From Welwitschia mirabilis (Eukaryota > Gnetophyta > Gnetopsida > Welwitschiales): DNA of 64,000 nucleotides. The translations under genes were made by a program, and so were the position numbers. Numbering within the stretch: the stretch's first letter is position 1; each line of letters opens with the position of its first letter. Of the stretch, positions 1 through 11,936 are shown in pieces. The notes beneath the pieces are model-generated. The model was not told the DNA's origin, made no database searches, and saw only the letters and a program-made list of their open reading frames with translations. The stretch lies in NCBI GenBank assembly GCA_051453625.1, contig JBOZIK010000001.1, forward strand, positions 22,447,026 to 22,511,025, written 5' to 3'.

Positions 1-299
1 TATGAGCATAACATTTAGAATTGCAAATCTTGTTAATAAAATTAATTCATCAAGGTCATCTAGTAATTAATTGTGTTGAAAGTATTCAAGTTTACAGTCA
101 TGTTATCAAATGATATTTTTATTTGACCATTTATATAATTAATAAGAGCATTAGATGTTATAAGGAAGGTATTCCTAAAATTGTTGGTATTGAATTATGT
201 TTCATTCTTTCCATTTCTAAGATAAAGAAGTCTAATAGGAAATAGCACGTATCTACATGAACTATCACAACTTCAAGATTTTCTCATGATGACTTCATA

Positions 300-2500
300 A
301 AGTTATTGATTAATTACAATTAGAATTTAGTATTTTTAAGATCATTTAAGCCAAGTTCCTTATATACATAATAGGGTAAAATATTAATGCTCTTTCCAAG
401 GTTTAGTAAGACTTGCTTAATATTTTTGTCTTTAATTGTAATGGCTATCATTGGAAAACCATGATTTTTTACTTAGATAAAAATTAGTTTTAAATGATCC
501 CACTAGTCTATTAGGCTAGCATTGCTTTACTTTTTACATTCATGAATCTATTTTCTATGCATATATCCTTAAGGAATTTTGAATATGAAGGTACATATAT
601 TCTAAAAGATGCATGTTAATTTTAACTTTCTTAAAAATTTTTAAGGCTCTAGTTGTTGTTTTTCTATTTTCTCCTTCTTAAGTTATTATAAAAATGATAA
701 AGGCTCTTAGTAGATAGGCAGAGGTTTTTCCAAGTCCTTTACTATTTCTTTACTCAATGCTAGTGAAAAGTGTAAAGGTTCTTTGTACGAAGTTATAAAT
801 GACTTTGTGTTCTTTACCTTTTCCTTCTCTTTGTCTCCTATGGGAGTTGAATTTTTCATTTTTTGTATTTAGCTTGGATTTATTTTTCAATTATTTTCTA
901 TTCCTAAAATAAATGAACTTAGTCTCTTCTATGTGTATGGGATCTAATCCTTCTCTGAAGCTAACATTTTAAGGTTTGGCTATGAGTTTGTGAGCATTTT
1001 GTTTTGTTCCCTTTGGTTTAGATAAAAGAGGATGTGGGTTTCAGTTTGTTGAAGTTATTAAAGAACTTAAGTGAGGGTTTGAGTTATTTAGTTAAGGTTG
1101 TTTGACAAGGAGACATGTTTCTTAAGATTTTATTCATGATTAAAATTGAGTTGAGTTGGGTTTTCATGATTTTTTTTTTTTTTTTTTAAATGATTCCTCT
1201 AAAAGGGTAGATGAAGATGGGTTTTAACTAGTTTAATGAAAGGGGATAGGAGGATGATGAGAGAAATGAATTTATTAATTAGTTTTTTTGATTTTAAATA
1301 TATGAGTTATTTTGATTTCAAGAAAAGTTGTGGTGATTCCTTCACCCAAGGTTGTATGTATTGGCCTAGAGGTCATTATTTTGGTTTTGCCCTTTGTGTT
1401 TTACTGTGTTAACTTATTCATTTACAATGTGTTAAAATAAGGAAATGGATAGATACTTGACTAACTAATACATATCTATGTGGCAAATTAGGCATTTAGC
1501 TTTGATAGGTAACACTATAAGTGAGGTCATCAGAGACCCTATTTATCTCACTAATTCCTCTACCCTATTATTGACTTTGAAGTTATTAGGTTTTTTAAAC
1601 ACACTTGTGGATCTAATAAAATAATGGGATTTAGATGTTTTACTTGGCGTTTCCCAATTTTTAGAACTCTCGACTATGGTTTTGAGGTATCCCCAAGCTT
1701 CATCTAATGACATACTAAGGAAACTTCTAATACTCATAATCTCAAATAATTATCTATTGTTTGTGGATAACCAATTGCAAAATAAGCTAATTTCCTTCCT
1801 TGGATCAAATCCATGCTATGAGAGCTTTTGCAGCAAATTCTTAAATGTTTTTAGGGCTTGGAAGAAGGTCTCATCTTTTTGCCAATAGTTCATTACCTCT
1901 CACCTTAAAGAATTTGTTTTATGATTTGGAAAGAACTTTGAAATAAAGGCTTTATTAAGGTTATTTCATGTTGTAATTGATTGAGGTTTAAGGGTATAAA
2001 GCCAATACTAACCTTTTTTCTTTATGATGAATAGGAAAAGGGTGAGTCTAATAATTCTAAGCCATGGAAGTGGGATAATAATTAAATTATCGAGGGTTTA
2101 AAATATAATTGGGCTGCTATCACGGGTTGAACTATGCATGAGGGTTTTCTTAAGCATTAAGGTTGCAAATAATTGGAAGGATTTACTTAGGATGGTTGTT
2201 CTTTTAATTCTAGCTTTGACTAGTATTTTGATCTGCTCATTGGTTAAGCTAGTAAGTTTTTGGGTTGTCTATCAGTTCTTGAGGTATTAAAGATATGTTA
2301 TTATGGAGATTTATAGGACTAGATTGAGCATTTGGGTTTTACTTAGAGGTGGAATCTTGTTCTCTTTAGATCTCATCATGGATTTGGTTTTCATGTGGTA
2401 TTCTTTGTTCTTTATTACCTTTATTATGGGGGTCCATATTATTGAAGAGTTTTTAATCAATCTAGCTAACTCATCTCAGATCTAAGACATGCAAGATTTA
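300..2500 (-). pseudogene. gag-protease relic of G1
   Basis: Gag C-terminal part is open at 1543-1737, with FLSMSLDEAWGYLK followed by a W-E pair; this spacing is typical of plant gypsy gag just before the nucleocapsid, and G2 has the aligned FLSMPVDEVWKYLE near 49520. Upstream in the same sense (1740-1850) the frame continues with stops. The retropepsin core lies at about 378-460: residues VLLNLGKSINILPYY, where the catalytic Asp-x-Gly triad has become Asn-Leu-Gly (395-403). The frame carries many stops and shifts, so no protein can be made. Gag would form the virus-like particle and the protease would mature it. Confidence 0.78.
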
Positions 2501-3218
2501 GATCACTTTTAGACCTGTTATAGATTGAGCCCAAATGATAGAAAGGGTTAATATTTTAAACAGGGATCTAAGGAAAGTCTCAAAGGCTTTTGTTTAGAAA
2601 AGCTAGTAATGCAAGTAAGGGAAGGTAGAGGCACAAGTTAAGATGGAAGTTACATTTCAGAAAAGTCTTAGGGGTTAGTAGAATTCTCATAGAGTGTTTG
2701 ACATAACATGATTGCATAAAAACATAATAGAAATTAAAATGGTAGCACACTCGAAACTAATCAAAAGAAAATAAAATCCTAATAATTTTTTCATTTTAGC
2801 ATTTCATAATAAAATAAGCAGTGAAATAGAAACTACACTATTGAATTAACTTTACAAAAAATAAAAGAAAGCACACAAAGAAATGAGTTAAGCTTTTAGT
2901 TTTTTCCCCATTCTACCCTTGGTTGCATCCTGTAAAAATTTTATCTACAACAAAAATTTTCATAGGTTAAATAAGAGTAGAAAAACTAAGAAAAAAATCA
3001 AAACTAGACTAGTTTAGGTATCATTGAAAATGACTAGTACCAACCACTAGAAAGAAAAAGAAAAGAAATAAGAAAACAAAAGGAAAAAAAAAAGGACTAG
3101 TTTGGGTATCACTAGAGCAGGCCAATACCAACCACTAGAAATACTTAAAATAAAACTAAGTAAAAAGCTTGCAAGAAAGTAAAACTTATGCTTCTTATAA
3201 AGACCTATATGCCATTAT

Positions 3219-3235
3219 CCCCAATAATAATGCCA
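3219..3235 (-). promoter_or_regulatory. Primer-binding site of G1 (tRNA-Asp type, decayed)
   Basis: Minus strand reads TGGCATTATTATTGGGG against the canonical plant tRNA-Asp complement TGGCGCCGTTGCCGGGG. All seven differences are C-to-T or G-to-A. It sits four bases from the LTR end, as a PBS should. Confidence 0.85.
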
Positions 3236-3239
3236 GAAA

Positions 3240-4542
3240 TCTATTTATGTTAATATAATGAACTAGATTTAAACTATATGAATACCTAGTATTGTTCTCT
3301 TCACATGGATAATTGAGGTGGCTTATAGAAATTACATAAGTCTTACTTATCTTGTAAGTACAATTAAAGAAAGATAAAAGTAGAGAATCAAGAGATTGCT
3401 AAAACTTCATCTAGAAAGGCATGGAAGTAAGAAATCTCTAAGGTTAAGCTCAACTTATCCATCATTGATTCTTCACTTTAATGATATTCTACAATTTCTT
3501 GAAACATACTTAAATTATCAAGTCATGATGNNNNNNNNNNNNNNNNNNNNNNNNNNNNNNNNNNNNNNNNNNNNNNNNNNNNNNNNNNNNNNNNNNNNNN
3601 NNNNNNNNNNNNNNNNNNNNNNNNNNNNNNNNNNNNNNNNNNNNNNNNNNNNNNNNNNNNATAACTAAATGACTTAAAAAACTCACTTAATTAACAAAAC
3701 AACTTGATTATGTAGGTTCATTAAGAATTACAAGTATGAAACCATTTATAACTTAAAATCAAAATAAACATCTACTTTGTATTAAATTAGAAAAGATACA
3801 TTATATCAAAGGAAGAAGAAGAAAGTTGGTAAGGACTTCTTATGTTATTATTAAAGCAAGATCACTCCTAAAGAAAGTGTTTAGAAGGCCATGTCAGCTT
3901 GACACTCTAAGGGTAATACTAATTTACTAAAACAAAGGAAGTTGTAAATGAGGGCTCAAGGCTCTTTTATAGGTGAGTATAGGGTAGGGGATGGTTACAA
4001 GTCTTTGGCTTATAATGTTATGTGAGCGGTTACCAAATATGTTATGTAGCATTAGGTAGGGTCTTTGTCATCTTGTATTAGATATATGATAAGTCCAACA
4101 CTTGGCTTTTGGATACTATTACTTTTGTGAACTAATGATGCTAGGCATGTCTCTCCATTATCATCCTATTTAACACTGCCATATTTCATTACTACACTTC
4201 ATCATCATCATCACCACGTGTCATTTATGATGCTAGTTATTTATAAGATGAAATTTGATTAAGTCCATAACTGCATTTGGTTGAATTTTTCATAACAAGT
4301 TCAAAGTGTGAGATATGAATTATTTTGCACAAAAGGACTAACAAAATTGGTGATCCAGAAAGTAACATTGATGTTAAGAAGATAATTATGATAAAAATGT
4401 CATGGAAAAATGATAAGTCTATGATTATTATAAAAAAGCAATAAAAGATATGTTTTTATGACAAATCACCTATATTAATATCTATTATTAAGAAAAATTA
4501 ATCCAATAGCTTAATTAAACTGTAACTTTTTGCATTTTAACA
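3240..4542 (-). repeat. 5' LTR of G1
   Basis: About 1.30 kb including a 130-base gap at 3531-3660. It aligns with the G2 LTRs: the start next to the PBS, the block with the ctcttttatagg and ggttacaag motifs near 3960-4000, the block with gtccaacac near 4090, and the terminus. Terminal TG...CA form is kept at 4541-4542. Confidence 0.78.
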
Positions 4543-5923
4543 ATTAGTCATAAGCTTGATAAAATCATGAGACATAGGATCTATGATAGAGCTACAAATA
4601 ATATCATAAATATAAATTTGAAAAAGTAAAAGATTAAATTTGAATTTTTTGATAAATAAAGCTTTATCAATGTTTCCTGTAATAAAATCATGCTCCACAN
4701 NNNNNNNNNNNNNNNNNNNNNNNNNNNNNNNNNNNNNNNNNNNNNNNNNNNNNNNNNNNNNNNNNNNNNNNNNNNNNNNNNNNNNNNNNNNNNNNNNNNN
4801 NNNNNNNNNNNNNNNNNNNNNNNNNNNNNNNNNNNNNNNNNNNNNNNNNNNNNNNNNNNNNNNNNNNNNNNNNNNNNNNNNNNNNNNNNNNNNNNNNNNN
4901 NNNNNNNNNNNNNNNNNNNNNNNNNNNNNNNNNNNNNNNNNNNNNNNNNNNNNNNNNNNNNNNNNNNNNNNNNNNNNNNNNNNNNNNNNNNNNNNNNNNN
5001 NNNNNNNNNNNNNNNNNNNNNNNNNNNNNNNNNNNNNNNNNNNNNNNNNNNNNNNNNNNNNNNNNNNNNNNNNNNNNNNNNNNNNNNNNNNNNNNNNNNN
5101 NNNNNNNNNNNNNNNNNNNNNNNNNNNNNNNNNNNNNNNNNNNNNNNNNNNNNNNNNNNNNNNNNNNNNNNNNNNNNNNNNNNNNNNNNNNNNNNNNNNN
5201 NNNNNNNNNNNNNNNNNNNNNNNNNNNNNNNNNNNNNNNNNNNNNNNNNNNNNNNNNNNNNNNNNNNNNNNNNNNNNNNNNNNNNNNNNNNNNNNNNNNN
5301 NNNNNNNNNNNNNNNNNNNNNNNNNNNNNNNNNNNNNNNNNNNNNNNNNNNNNNNNNNNNNNNNNNNNNNNNNNNNNNNNNNNNNNNNNNNNNNNNNNNN
5401 NNNNNNNNNNNNNNNNNNNNNNNNNNNNNNNNNNNNNNNNNNNNNNNNNNNNNNNNNNNNNNNNNNNNNNNNAATAGACTTTAATATAGTTAAAGACATA
5501 AATGTTTCATTAAAGTCAGTATCTTCTATGAGGTCCATTAGGTACCCTAGAGGTGGGGAGAAGGAGGGGAAGATGAATAGGATGTTTATAAAAATTATTT
5601 ACAAATCTAATTAAATTAGCTAGTTTAAAACTTAAATTGAAAAATTACTTAAGCACACAAATTTGCAATAGTAAAGGACATACAAAAGTAAGAAAACGAT
5701 AGTGTGCACTATATTTATAATGGNNNNNNNNNNNNNNNNNNNNNNNNNNNNNNNNNNNNNNNNNNNNNNNNNNNNNNNNNNNNNNNNNNNNNNNNNNNNN
5801 NNNNNNNNNNNNNNNNNNNNNNNTGTAAAGTTGACATAACATGAACGTACACGAAATATCTAAATAGATTTTAATATAGTGACAGACATAAATGTTTCAT
5901 TAAAGTCAGTATCTTCTATGAGG
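4543..5923 (-). pseudogene. C2 copia reverse transcriptase, left (downstream) part
   Basis: Two RT blocks of one copia element in reverse. At about 5827-5923 (second copy near 5473-5540) the minus strand gives DTDFNETFMSVTILKSI, the segment of copia RT after the KWVFK block. At 4543-4699 it gives NIDKALFIKKFKFNLLLFQIYIYDII; the last part is the catalytic YVDD box with Val-Asp lost (YIYD). A 773-base gap (4700-5472) lies between. The upstream part of the same RT is found at 14785-15000, beyond the inserted C1. The left end is cut by the G1 LTR. Confidence 0.8.
5473..5823. repeat. Redundant copy of the C2/C1 junction next to a 100-N gap
   Basis: 5473-5723 repeats 5865-6110 (C2 RT end plus the start of the C1 3' LTR) with a few percent difference. 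The two copies are separated by exactly 100 N (5724-5823), the usual marker of a gap of unknown size. Two allelic contig ends placed side by side is the simplest reading. Confidence 0.75.
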
Positions 5924-7016
5924 TCCATTAGGCACCCTAGAGGTGAGGAGAAGGAGGGGAAGATGAATAGGATGTTTATAAAAATTATTTAAAAATCTAA
6001 TTAAATTAGCTAGTTTAAAACTTAAATTGAAAAATTACCTAAGCACACAAATTTGCAATAGTAAAGGAAATAAAAAAAGTAAGAAAACGATAGTGTGCAC
6101 TATATTTATAATGATTTAGCAATTATTACCTACTCCACTCTTAGGGAAAAGCAATGTGCTTTTAGCCTCTTAGTTCTCTTAGAGCACCCCTTATCAGAGG
6201 TAGCTTACAACACCCTTTACCAAGAGTTAGAGTTAATATCCTTTACCTATGATCAAAAGCTTACTCTAATGAGCAACTACAAGATTTGAATCAAAGAGAA
6301 TCTGATGGTATAATTAACTTCAACATAGTATATTAGCAAATAGAAGCAATATCTTCACATGCAGTAGATATCTTAGTGTAGTTCAAATCAAAAGATTACA
6401 TCATAGTTTAGCTCATGGATTAGCTCAAGGTCCTGTGATTATAATAGTGATTATTTAGTCTTTTATACAAAATGTTATAAAAAGTAGCTTTTAGAGCTTC
6501 AAAATTGAAATCCTAGTCATTTTACGAATAACCCTGATCATTGGATTTTAAAAAATCATTTTCTAATAGCCACAATGGTTACTTTTTGCTCTAACTTTCA
6601 CTTTCCTAGATGTTCCTTTCTTTAGTTCTAGACATCCCGATTGTATATTTAATCCCTATCAAAACTGTGAGGTATTTTGGATGTCTCAATGTAAGATCCA
6701 AATGTCTTCATAATAAAGGTCAAGTATAGGAGTGGACATCCTGTCACAAAAATCTAGATGTTCCCATATCATTCTTCTGCAAAGAGGGTTAGATGTCTTG
6801 GTAAACTTCCCAAACATCCCCATATATTCTACCATGCAAAGGGCTAGATGTTCTAATCACTAAACTCAGACGTCCTCACACAAATCACCATGTATAAGTT
6901 TGGACACCCCAGAATGAGTCTTAAATGTCCACATTGACACAACATTAGATTTTCTGAATTTTGACTCAACTTCGTAGATGGTAAGAGAACTTTAAACATA
7001 CATGTATTCTTTCACA
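5924..7016 (-). repeat. 3' LTR of C1
   Basis: About 1.09 kb, aligned end to end with 13684-14769. The minus-strand start is TGTGAAAGAATACATG, next to the purine tract. U3 holds the 56-bp tandem array listed separately. The other terminus (near 5924) has decayed from ...AACA. Confidence 0.85.
6608..6931 (-). repeat. 56-bp tandem array with paired GACGTC-derived dyads (3' LTR copy)
   Basis: Twelve cores of the form (a/g)GAYRTCC or its decay products begin at 6608, 6630, 6679, 6700, 6734, 6756, 6791, 6812, 6846, 6868, 6902 and 6923. Spacing alternates 21-22 and about 34-35, so each roughly 56-bp monomer carries two cores. One core (6868, agacgtcct) is still undecayed. See the matching array at 14357-14679. 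Confidence 0.8.
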
Positions 7017-7032
7017 ATCTTCCCCTTTTCAA
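7017..7032 (-). promoter_or_regulatory. Polypurine tract of C1
   Basis: Minus strand GAAAAGGGGAAGATTG directly abuts the 3' LTR. This is the expected place and composition for the plus-strand DNA primer. Confidence 0.85.
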
Positions 7033-8955
7033 TGATGATAACTCTATTAAGGAATTTAAATATGAAGAGGCTAATTCCTCCCCCTAAATTTGTACACTTA
7101 AATTGACCTATAACCTACATTATTTACTCAATAAAAATAGTTTTTGCATACGGTTTAGTATAGTAGCATTTGATAATATTTTTTGAAGGAAAATTAACAA
7201 AATGTAAGCAATATTCGATATGCCAAAGATGGTTTAACCCATGTTTATGATATTCCGATGAAAGCATAAATACACTTAATAAAATTTAGTATTAGAGAAG
7301 TAAATTATTTAAGTTCACAATATGAATGTCTAAAACTAAATATCTTCTTCCCCTTTTTTATTATTGAAAAATAAAAATATAATACGATGGAAGAGTAATT
7401 CAGACAGAATAAAGCAGATTGTATTACTATTAAAAATTTTACATAAGATAAGCATTTTAAAAGTACAATAGGAGTAATACAACATGTTAAGCATGAAGTA
7501 TAAAAAGTGAGCATGAGAAAAGAGGATATCTAAGAGGAAGAGTCAACATGCTCAGATTCTTCAGCCTATTCTACTTCTTCTTCTGAACCTAGAATAATTT
7601 CAAATCCATAGGTAGAGAGGTTAAAAATAATTCTATCTAGTTGCTTGTGTAATTTTTCTACTATCCTTTGGGCTTGAGGAGGTATCTCTTTTACATCCAA
7701 AATGGCCTCCATTAGATCTTCATTGCTTACTTGATTTGTGCTTATGCATTTTTTTGTTCTTAGTTTCTTCTTCGGCTAAGGAGCTAGACCAATGATATCA
7801 AAATATATATTCATATTTTTTAGATAATACAAGCTAAAGTTTTTTAAAACCTTTATCAATTCTTCATTCTTTTAAATATAAAATTAATGGTTTTTGAAAA
7901 TAATAGTAGACTGTCAAATGGTAAACCACTATACCTAGCATTGATAAACTGGCTCATATAAAATATTGTAAATTTGTATAAATTAATCTAAACACTCATG
8001 TCAAGATAAAACAAAATATATGTACACATTAGAGATACTTCACCTTTATGACAAATTTATAGAAATCTAGAAAAAAACTCTATAAGTATGTTTCAATTTA
8101 TTTGTGGGTATGCTGGCTCTCTAGTAAATATTGGACCCATAAAGTTTATTAGTTAAAACATCTAATGCCACTGCTTCCTTCAACGAATTGATGGAAGTAA
8201 TTTCTATAAATAAATCTTCATTTGGATAGGCACTTACTAATGAAATAGATTCCAAGTCTACATTTGCCCATCTTTCTTACACTTTTTTTTGTAATAATCC
8301 AATTTGTAAAATGAAAATAAGCATTACAATAGAAATGATATCTCATTCTTGTAGATACTTAAATGTCAGGATATAATGCATATAACTAGACCTACTCTTC
8401 AAACTTGTGTAGGATTCTAACCTCATGTCTGAAGGATTCGTAATCAATTTTTCTTTATGGCACAAGAGGTATTTTGTTAAAATCACTATACTAAGATTTT
8501 CTATGTTCTTGAGATAGAAACCACTCTTGCTTAAATTATGGCTCTTTTCATTTTTTAGAAATTTCAATCTTACTTCTAATCATGATGACTTAAGATGGAG
8601 TTCAAAGAAAGTTAGAGGACCTCAGAGAAGGAAGTCAAGTAAAAGAAATAAGGAAAAAATGAAAATAATTAAATTTAAGCTTGAGGATAGCATGGACATC
8701 CTACTAGGGTTATGTCTGCATTAAAGCATGGACATCTGTTTTTTGATGGATAAATGTCCTAGTTATAATGAAGATAATATTACTAAGTTGAAGATCAAAC
8801 ATTCTAGGGAAAAGGATAGGATGTCAAGGTTGTAATCAGATTTGAGACATTTGAACTTGAAGTTGGGACATCTAAGTGAAGAAGAATTAACAAGTTAAAG
8901 AGAAAACTCAAAAAATAATTTTATTACTTTAATGGTAGATTTAACATAGTTAAGA
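7033..8955 (-). pseudogene. Extra decayed ORF between pol and 3' LTR of C1
   Basis: About 1.9 kb downstream of RNase H, where SIRE-type copia elements carry an extra (env-like) ORF. Readable minus-strand pieces: an open frame at 8343-8567 ending SYMHYILTFKYLQE; near 8130-8285 a frame with ERWANVDLESISLVSAYPN and SLKEAVALDVLTNKLYG; and an acidic tail near 7530-7620 (GSEEEVE then ESEHVDSSS). Frames are joined only through shifts and stops. I cannot assign a family; the env-like position is the only argument. The part at 8690-8880 has GACGTC-derived motifs like those of the LTR. Confidence 0.45.
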
Positions 8956-9640
8956 TCATAAAGAATTAAATCAAAAATCATTAATAGGAGGGACAAGACT
9001 CTATATCTAAATCCATTCTAAGATAGGTAGATCTTTTTTTAGTTAGATCTTTAGTTAGTACATCAGCTATTTGATCCCGAGTTGGCACATGTTCTAGTAG
9101 CATTATGTTATTTTAAACTTGCTCTCTAATGAAGTAATGTTTAATATCAATGTGCTTCATTCTAGAGTGTTGAACTAGATTCTTGATGATGTTTATAATA
9201 CTTGTATTATCATAAAATAGATTTATCAAATCTATTTTATGCGAAAGTTTATAAGAATTTATTTTATCTATAAAAGTTAGGCATAATAGGTTCCTGAAGC
9301 AATGTACTTGGCTTTGGCTGGTAACAATGATGTTGTATTTTTCTTTCTACTAATCAAGAAACTAGGTAGTTTTTGATGTAAAAATGAGCACTTATACTCT
9401 TTTCATCATCAACACATCTATCTCAATTGGTGTTACTATATCCTACTAAATCAATAGTGCTATCATATAGATACAAAACACTAAAATGTTGAGTGTTTTT
9501 CAAATATCTCAATATNNNNNNNNNNNNNNNNNNNNNNNNNNNNNNNNNNNNNNNNNNNNNNNNNNNNNNNNNNNNNNNNNNNNNNNNNNNNNNNNNNNNN
9601 NNNNNNNNNNNNNNNATATCCTTTTGACACAAAATAAATG
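8956..9640 (-). pseudogene. RNase H domain of C1 (copia)
   Basis: Minus-strand reading contains ILRYLKNTQHFSVLYLY and then STIDLVGYSNTN, the copia RNase H entry with the conserved Asp of the GYSDA box changed to Asn. Next comes RCVDDEKSISAHFY and near 9050-9105 LLEHVPTRDQIADVLTKDL, the conserved C-terminus. A 100-N gap (9516-9615) interrupts it. RNase H would degrade the RNA strand of the RNA/DNA hybrid during reverse transcription. Confidence 0.85.
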
Positions 9641-10612
9641 AGATTACATTAGATCTAATTGATATCTTACAAAAATTCCTACACTATGTGCTATATCTAG
9701 TCTACTAGCTGTTATCCAATAAAATTTCAATTATTCCTCTAAACAACTTTTGATTTATCTTCTTTCTAGTTTTATCTTTACTAATTTTCACCTTTGTGAA
9801 AAGAGGAGTTATTACATCTTTAGTACTTATCATGTCATATTTTTTAGAGCATCTTATATATACTTGTTTCGACTAATAAATATTTCATCATCTCTCTATT
9901 TAATTTGTAGCCTTAAGAAAAAGTTTAGCTCACTTACCATGCTCATTTCAAATTCTTCTTACATTGTTTTGGAAAATGTTTTAGTAAGATAAGTTTTGAT
10001 AAAATAAAAGTCTATGTCATCAACATAGATTTTTGATAACAATATCTCATTTTCTTTATGTTTTATTAATAAGGTTGAATCAGCATTCCCCTTCTTAAGA
10101 CCATTTGATAAAAAAAAAGAAGTTAACCTTTTAAATCAAGGTTTAGGATCTTGCTTCAATCAATCCATATAATTTCTTATTTAATTTAAATACATGATTT
10201 GGAAAATTGATCTATAAATCTAGACAGTTGAGCTACATAGGCCTTTTCATTAATATAACCATTCAAAAAGGAACTCTTAATATCCATCTAAAAAAGTTTA
10301 ATCTTATGATAGCATGCAAACATAAGAAGCATTCAAATGACTTATTGCATAGTAATAGGAACAAGCATTTCTTCATAATCTATTCCCTTTTGTTATCTAT
10401 GCCCTTGAGTAACTAGATGATCTTTGTTTTAGATGATGTTATGGTTCTCATCTCTTTTATTTTTGAATACCCATTTAGTTCTAATAATATGTTTACCTTT
10501 GGGAAGAGGAACTAAATTCTACAATTCGTTTCTTTTGGATCGGTTTAATTATTGTTGCATCACTACCATCTAATTATCATTCTTTTTAGCCTCTTGGAAA
10601 GTTTTGGGTTCT
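9641..10612 (-). pseudogene. Reverse transcriptase of C1 (copia RVT_2)
   Basis: From the N-terminus: EPKTFQEAKKND, then the VPLPKG box and RTKWVFKNKRDE (about 10430-10480), QKGIDYEEM, then MDIKSSFLNGYINEKAYV, and the catalytic box IYVDDIDF with YVDD intact at 10016-10027. Several conserved Trp and Gln codons are stops and the frame shifts more than once, so the enzyme is dead despite the intact catalytic box. Confidence 0.88.
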
Positions 10613-11936
10613 AGATAGAATAAAAAATAAAGAAGACTATGGTTAATTCTCTTTCCACTCCTAGTGATTATTGCTTGATCAAGGTACTCATAATGATTAC
10701 TTGGGAGTAATCTATCTTAGTTCTTTAAGAAAGGATCTAACATGAGTTGGTTCTTTCTTTTCTTAACTAATGCCTTAGGTGGAAGATTAATCTATGTGAG
10801 TAGATGGTTTAGGAAAGATATCTATATGATTAGAAGTATCTAAGAAAGTAAGATCACTAGAGTCATTAATTTTAACATGGGCATATTCATCTACTTAACC
10901 CATAAATTTCTTCAAAACCTTGTGAGCTTTACTTACTAATGAGTATCTTAAAAATATCCCATGATTAGATTTCAATTAAAATTTACACATTGAATAGTTA
11001 TCCTTTAAAATGACACATTTACTTCCAAAGATCTTGAAATAGATTACATTAGGTTTCTTTTCATATAAAAGCTCATAAGTAGTTTTTTAAGTACCTAATT
11101 TGAGAAAAACACTTTTTGAAACATAACAAGCTATGTTTACTATTTTTGCCTATAGATGATGAGGAAGAGAGTATTCATTAATCATAGTTCTAGCCATTTT
11201 AATTAACACTCAATTCTTTCTTTTAGCTCCACTATTTTATTGAGGTGTATAAGAAGTTAAATATTAATGGGATATACCATTGGCACTACACACATCATCA
11301 AATTTTACATTGATAAATTATCCTCCTCTATAAGATCTTGTGGTTTTCATGGGTTTTTCATGCTCTCTTTGAATTTTCTTTCCACTTCTTTAGAACATCT
11401 TAAAATATTCATATGTATGGGTTAAGAATCATACCCAATAAAATCTTGAAAAGTCATTTGCCATTACTAAAAAAAATATTTTCTTTCTCTAATGCTTCTA
11501 ATTCAAATTGGACCTACCAAGCCTATGTGAATTAACTCTAGAGCTTTAGTGGTAAACATGTCTCTTTTCTTTAAAAACTTAATTTCATCAATTTCCATTT
11601 TAGGGAAGATTCACAAACTTTGGCGTGGTCTACATTAAGCTTTGGAACACCTCTTGCAATTTCTTTAGAGAAAATTATCTTTAAACCCTTTACGTTCATA
11701 TGTCCTAGTCTTGGATGCCAAAGATTAACTTCATTTGTTAAGGCTAGATCACATTCTTTGGTTAACTTCTTATTTATTCCAAGAACATAGATGCACTTAG
11801 ACCTATGACTAGTGAGAATTTCTTGGTTTATAATACTGTTGCAAATGACACATTTATCTTTGTAGAAAGAGATGATATTACCTCTATTATAGATTTGAGG
11901 AATGCTCATCAAGTTATGATTTAGACCTTCTACCAC
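10613..11936 (-). pseudogene. Pre-integrase and integrase of C1
   Basis: 11571-11936 is open: VEGLNHNLMSIPQIYNRGN, then LWHPRLGHMN, the His-His part of the zinc-binding HHCC domain. The last CxxC is damaged (CESS). The core follows near 11160-11345: the RSDRGGEF box reads RSYRGG then stop, so the second catalytic Asp is lost. GVVERKN reads GAKRKN, so the catalytic Glu has become Lys. Integrase would insert the cDNA into the host chromosome; two of its three catalytic residues are gone here. Confidence 0.87.

Larger units (their letters stand above)
1..4542 (-). mobile_element. G1: Athila-like Ty3/gypsy element, 5' half (gag-PR, PBS, 5' LTR), runs off the window
   Basis: On the minus strand the order is 5' LTR (right), tRNA-Asp-type PBS, gag, protease. 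The pol part lies beyond the left edge. Family assignment rests on the PBS type, on gag and protease relics that match those of G2 at 41952-52420, and on LTR similarity to G2. The LTR terminus at 4542 reads TGTTAAAATGCAAAAAG on the minus strand, close to the two G2 termini. Directly right of it begins copia RT sequence (C2), so G1 inserted into C2. No target duplication can be checked because the left end is outside. Confidence 0.82.

Noticed and set aside
1168-1187. T-run as a poly-A tail of a LINE/SINE
   Set aside because: Lies inside G1 gag relic without target duplications or LINE/SINE sequence.
4537-5614. Long open frames spanning runs of N (also 26025-26464, 32500-33261, 36996-37424, 37551-38063, 54618-55106, 57240-58305, 62489-62827)
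   Set aside because: Their length comes from unknown bases; only real sequence at the edges was used as evidence.
6608-6931. CRISPR-like regular spacing
   Set aside because: Cores are 8-9 base palindromes with decayed, related spacers inside an LTR of a plant copia element; no CRISPR repeat or cas gene.
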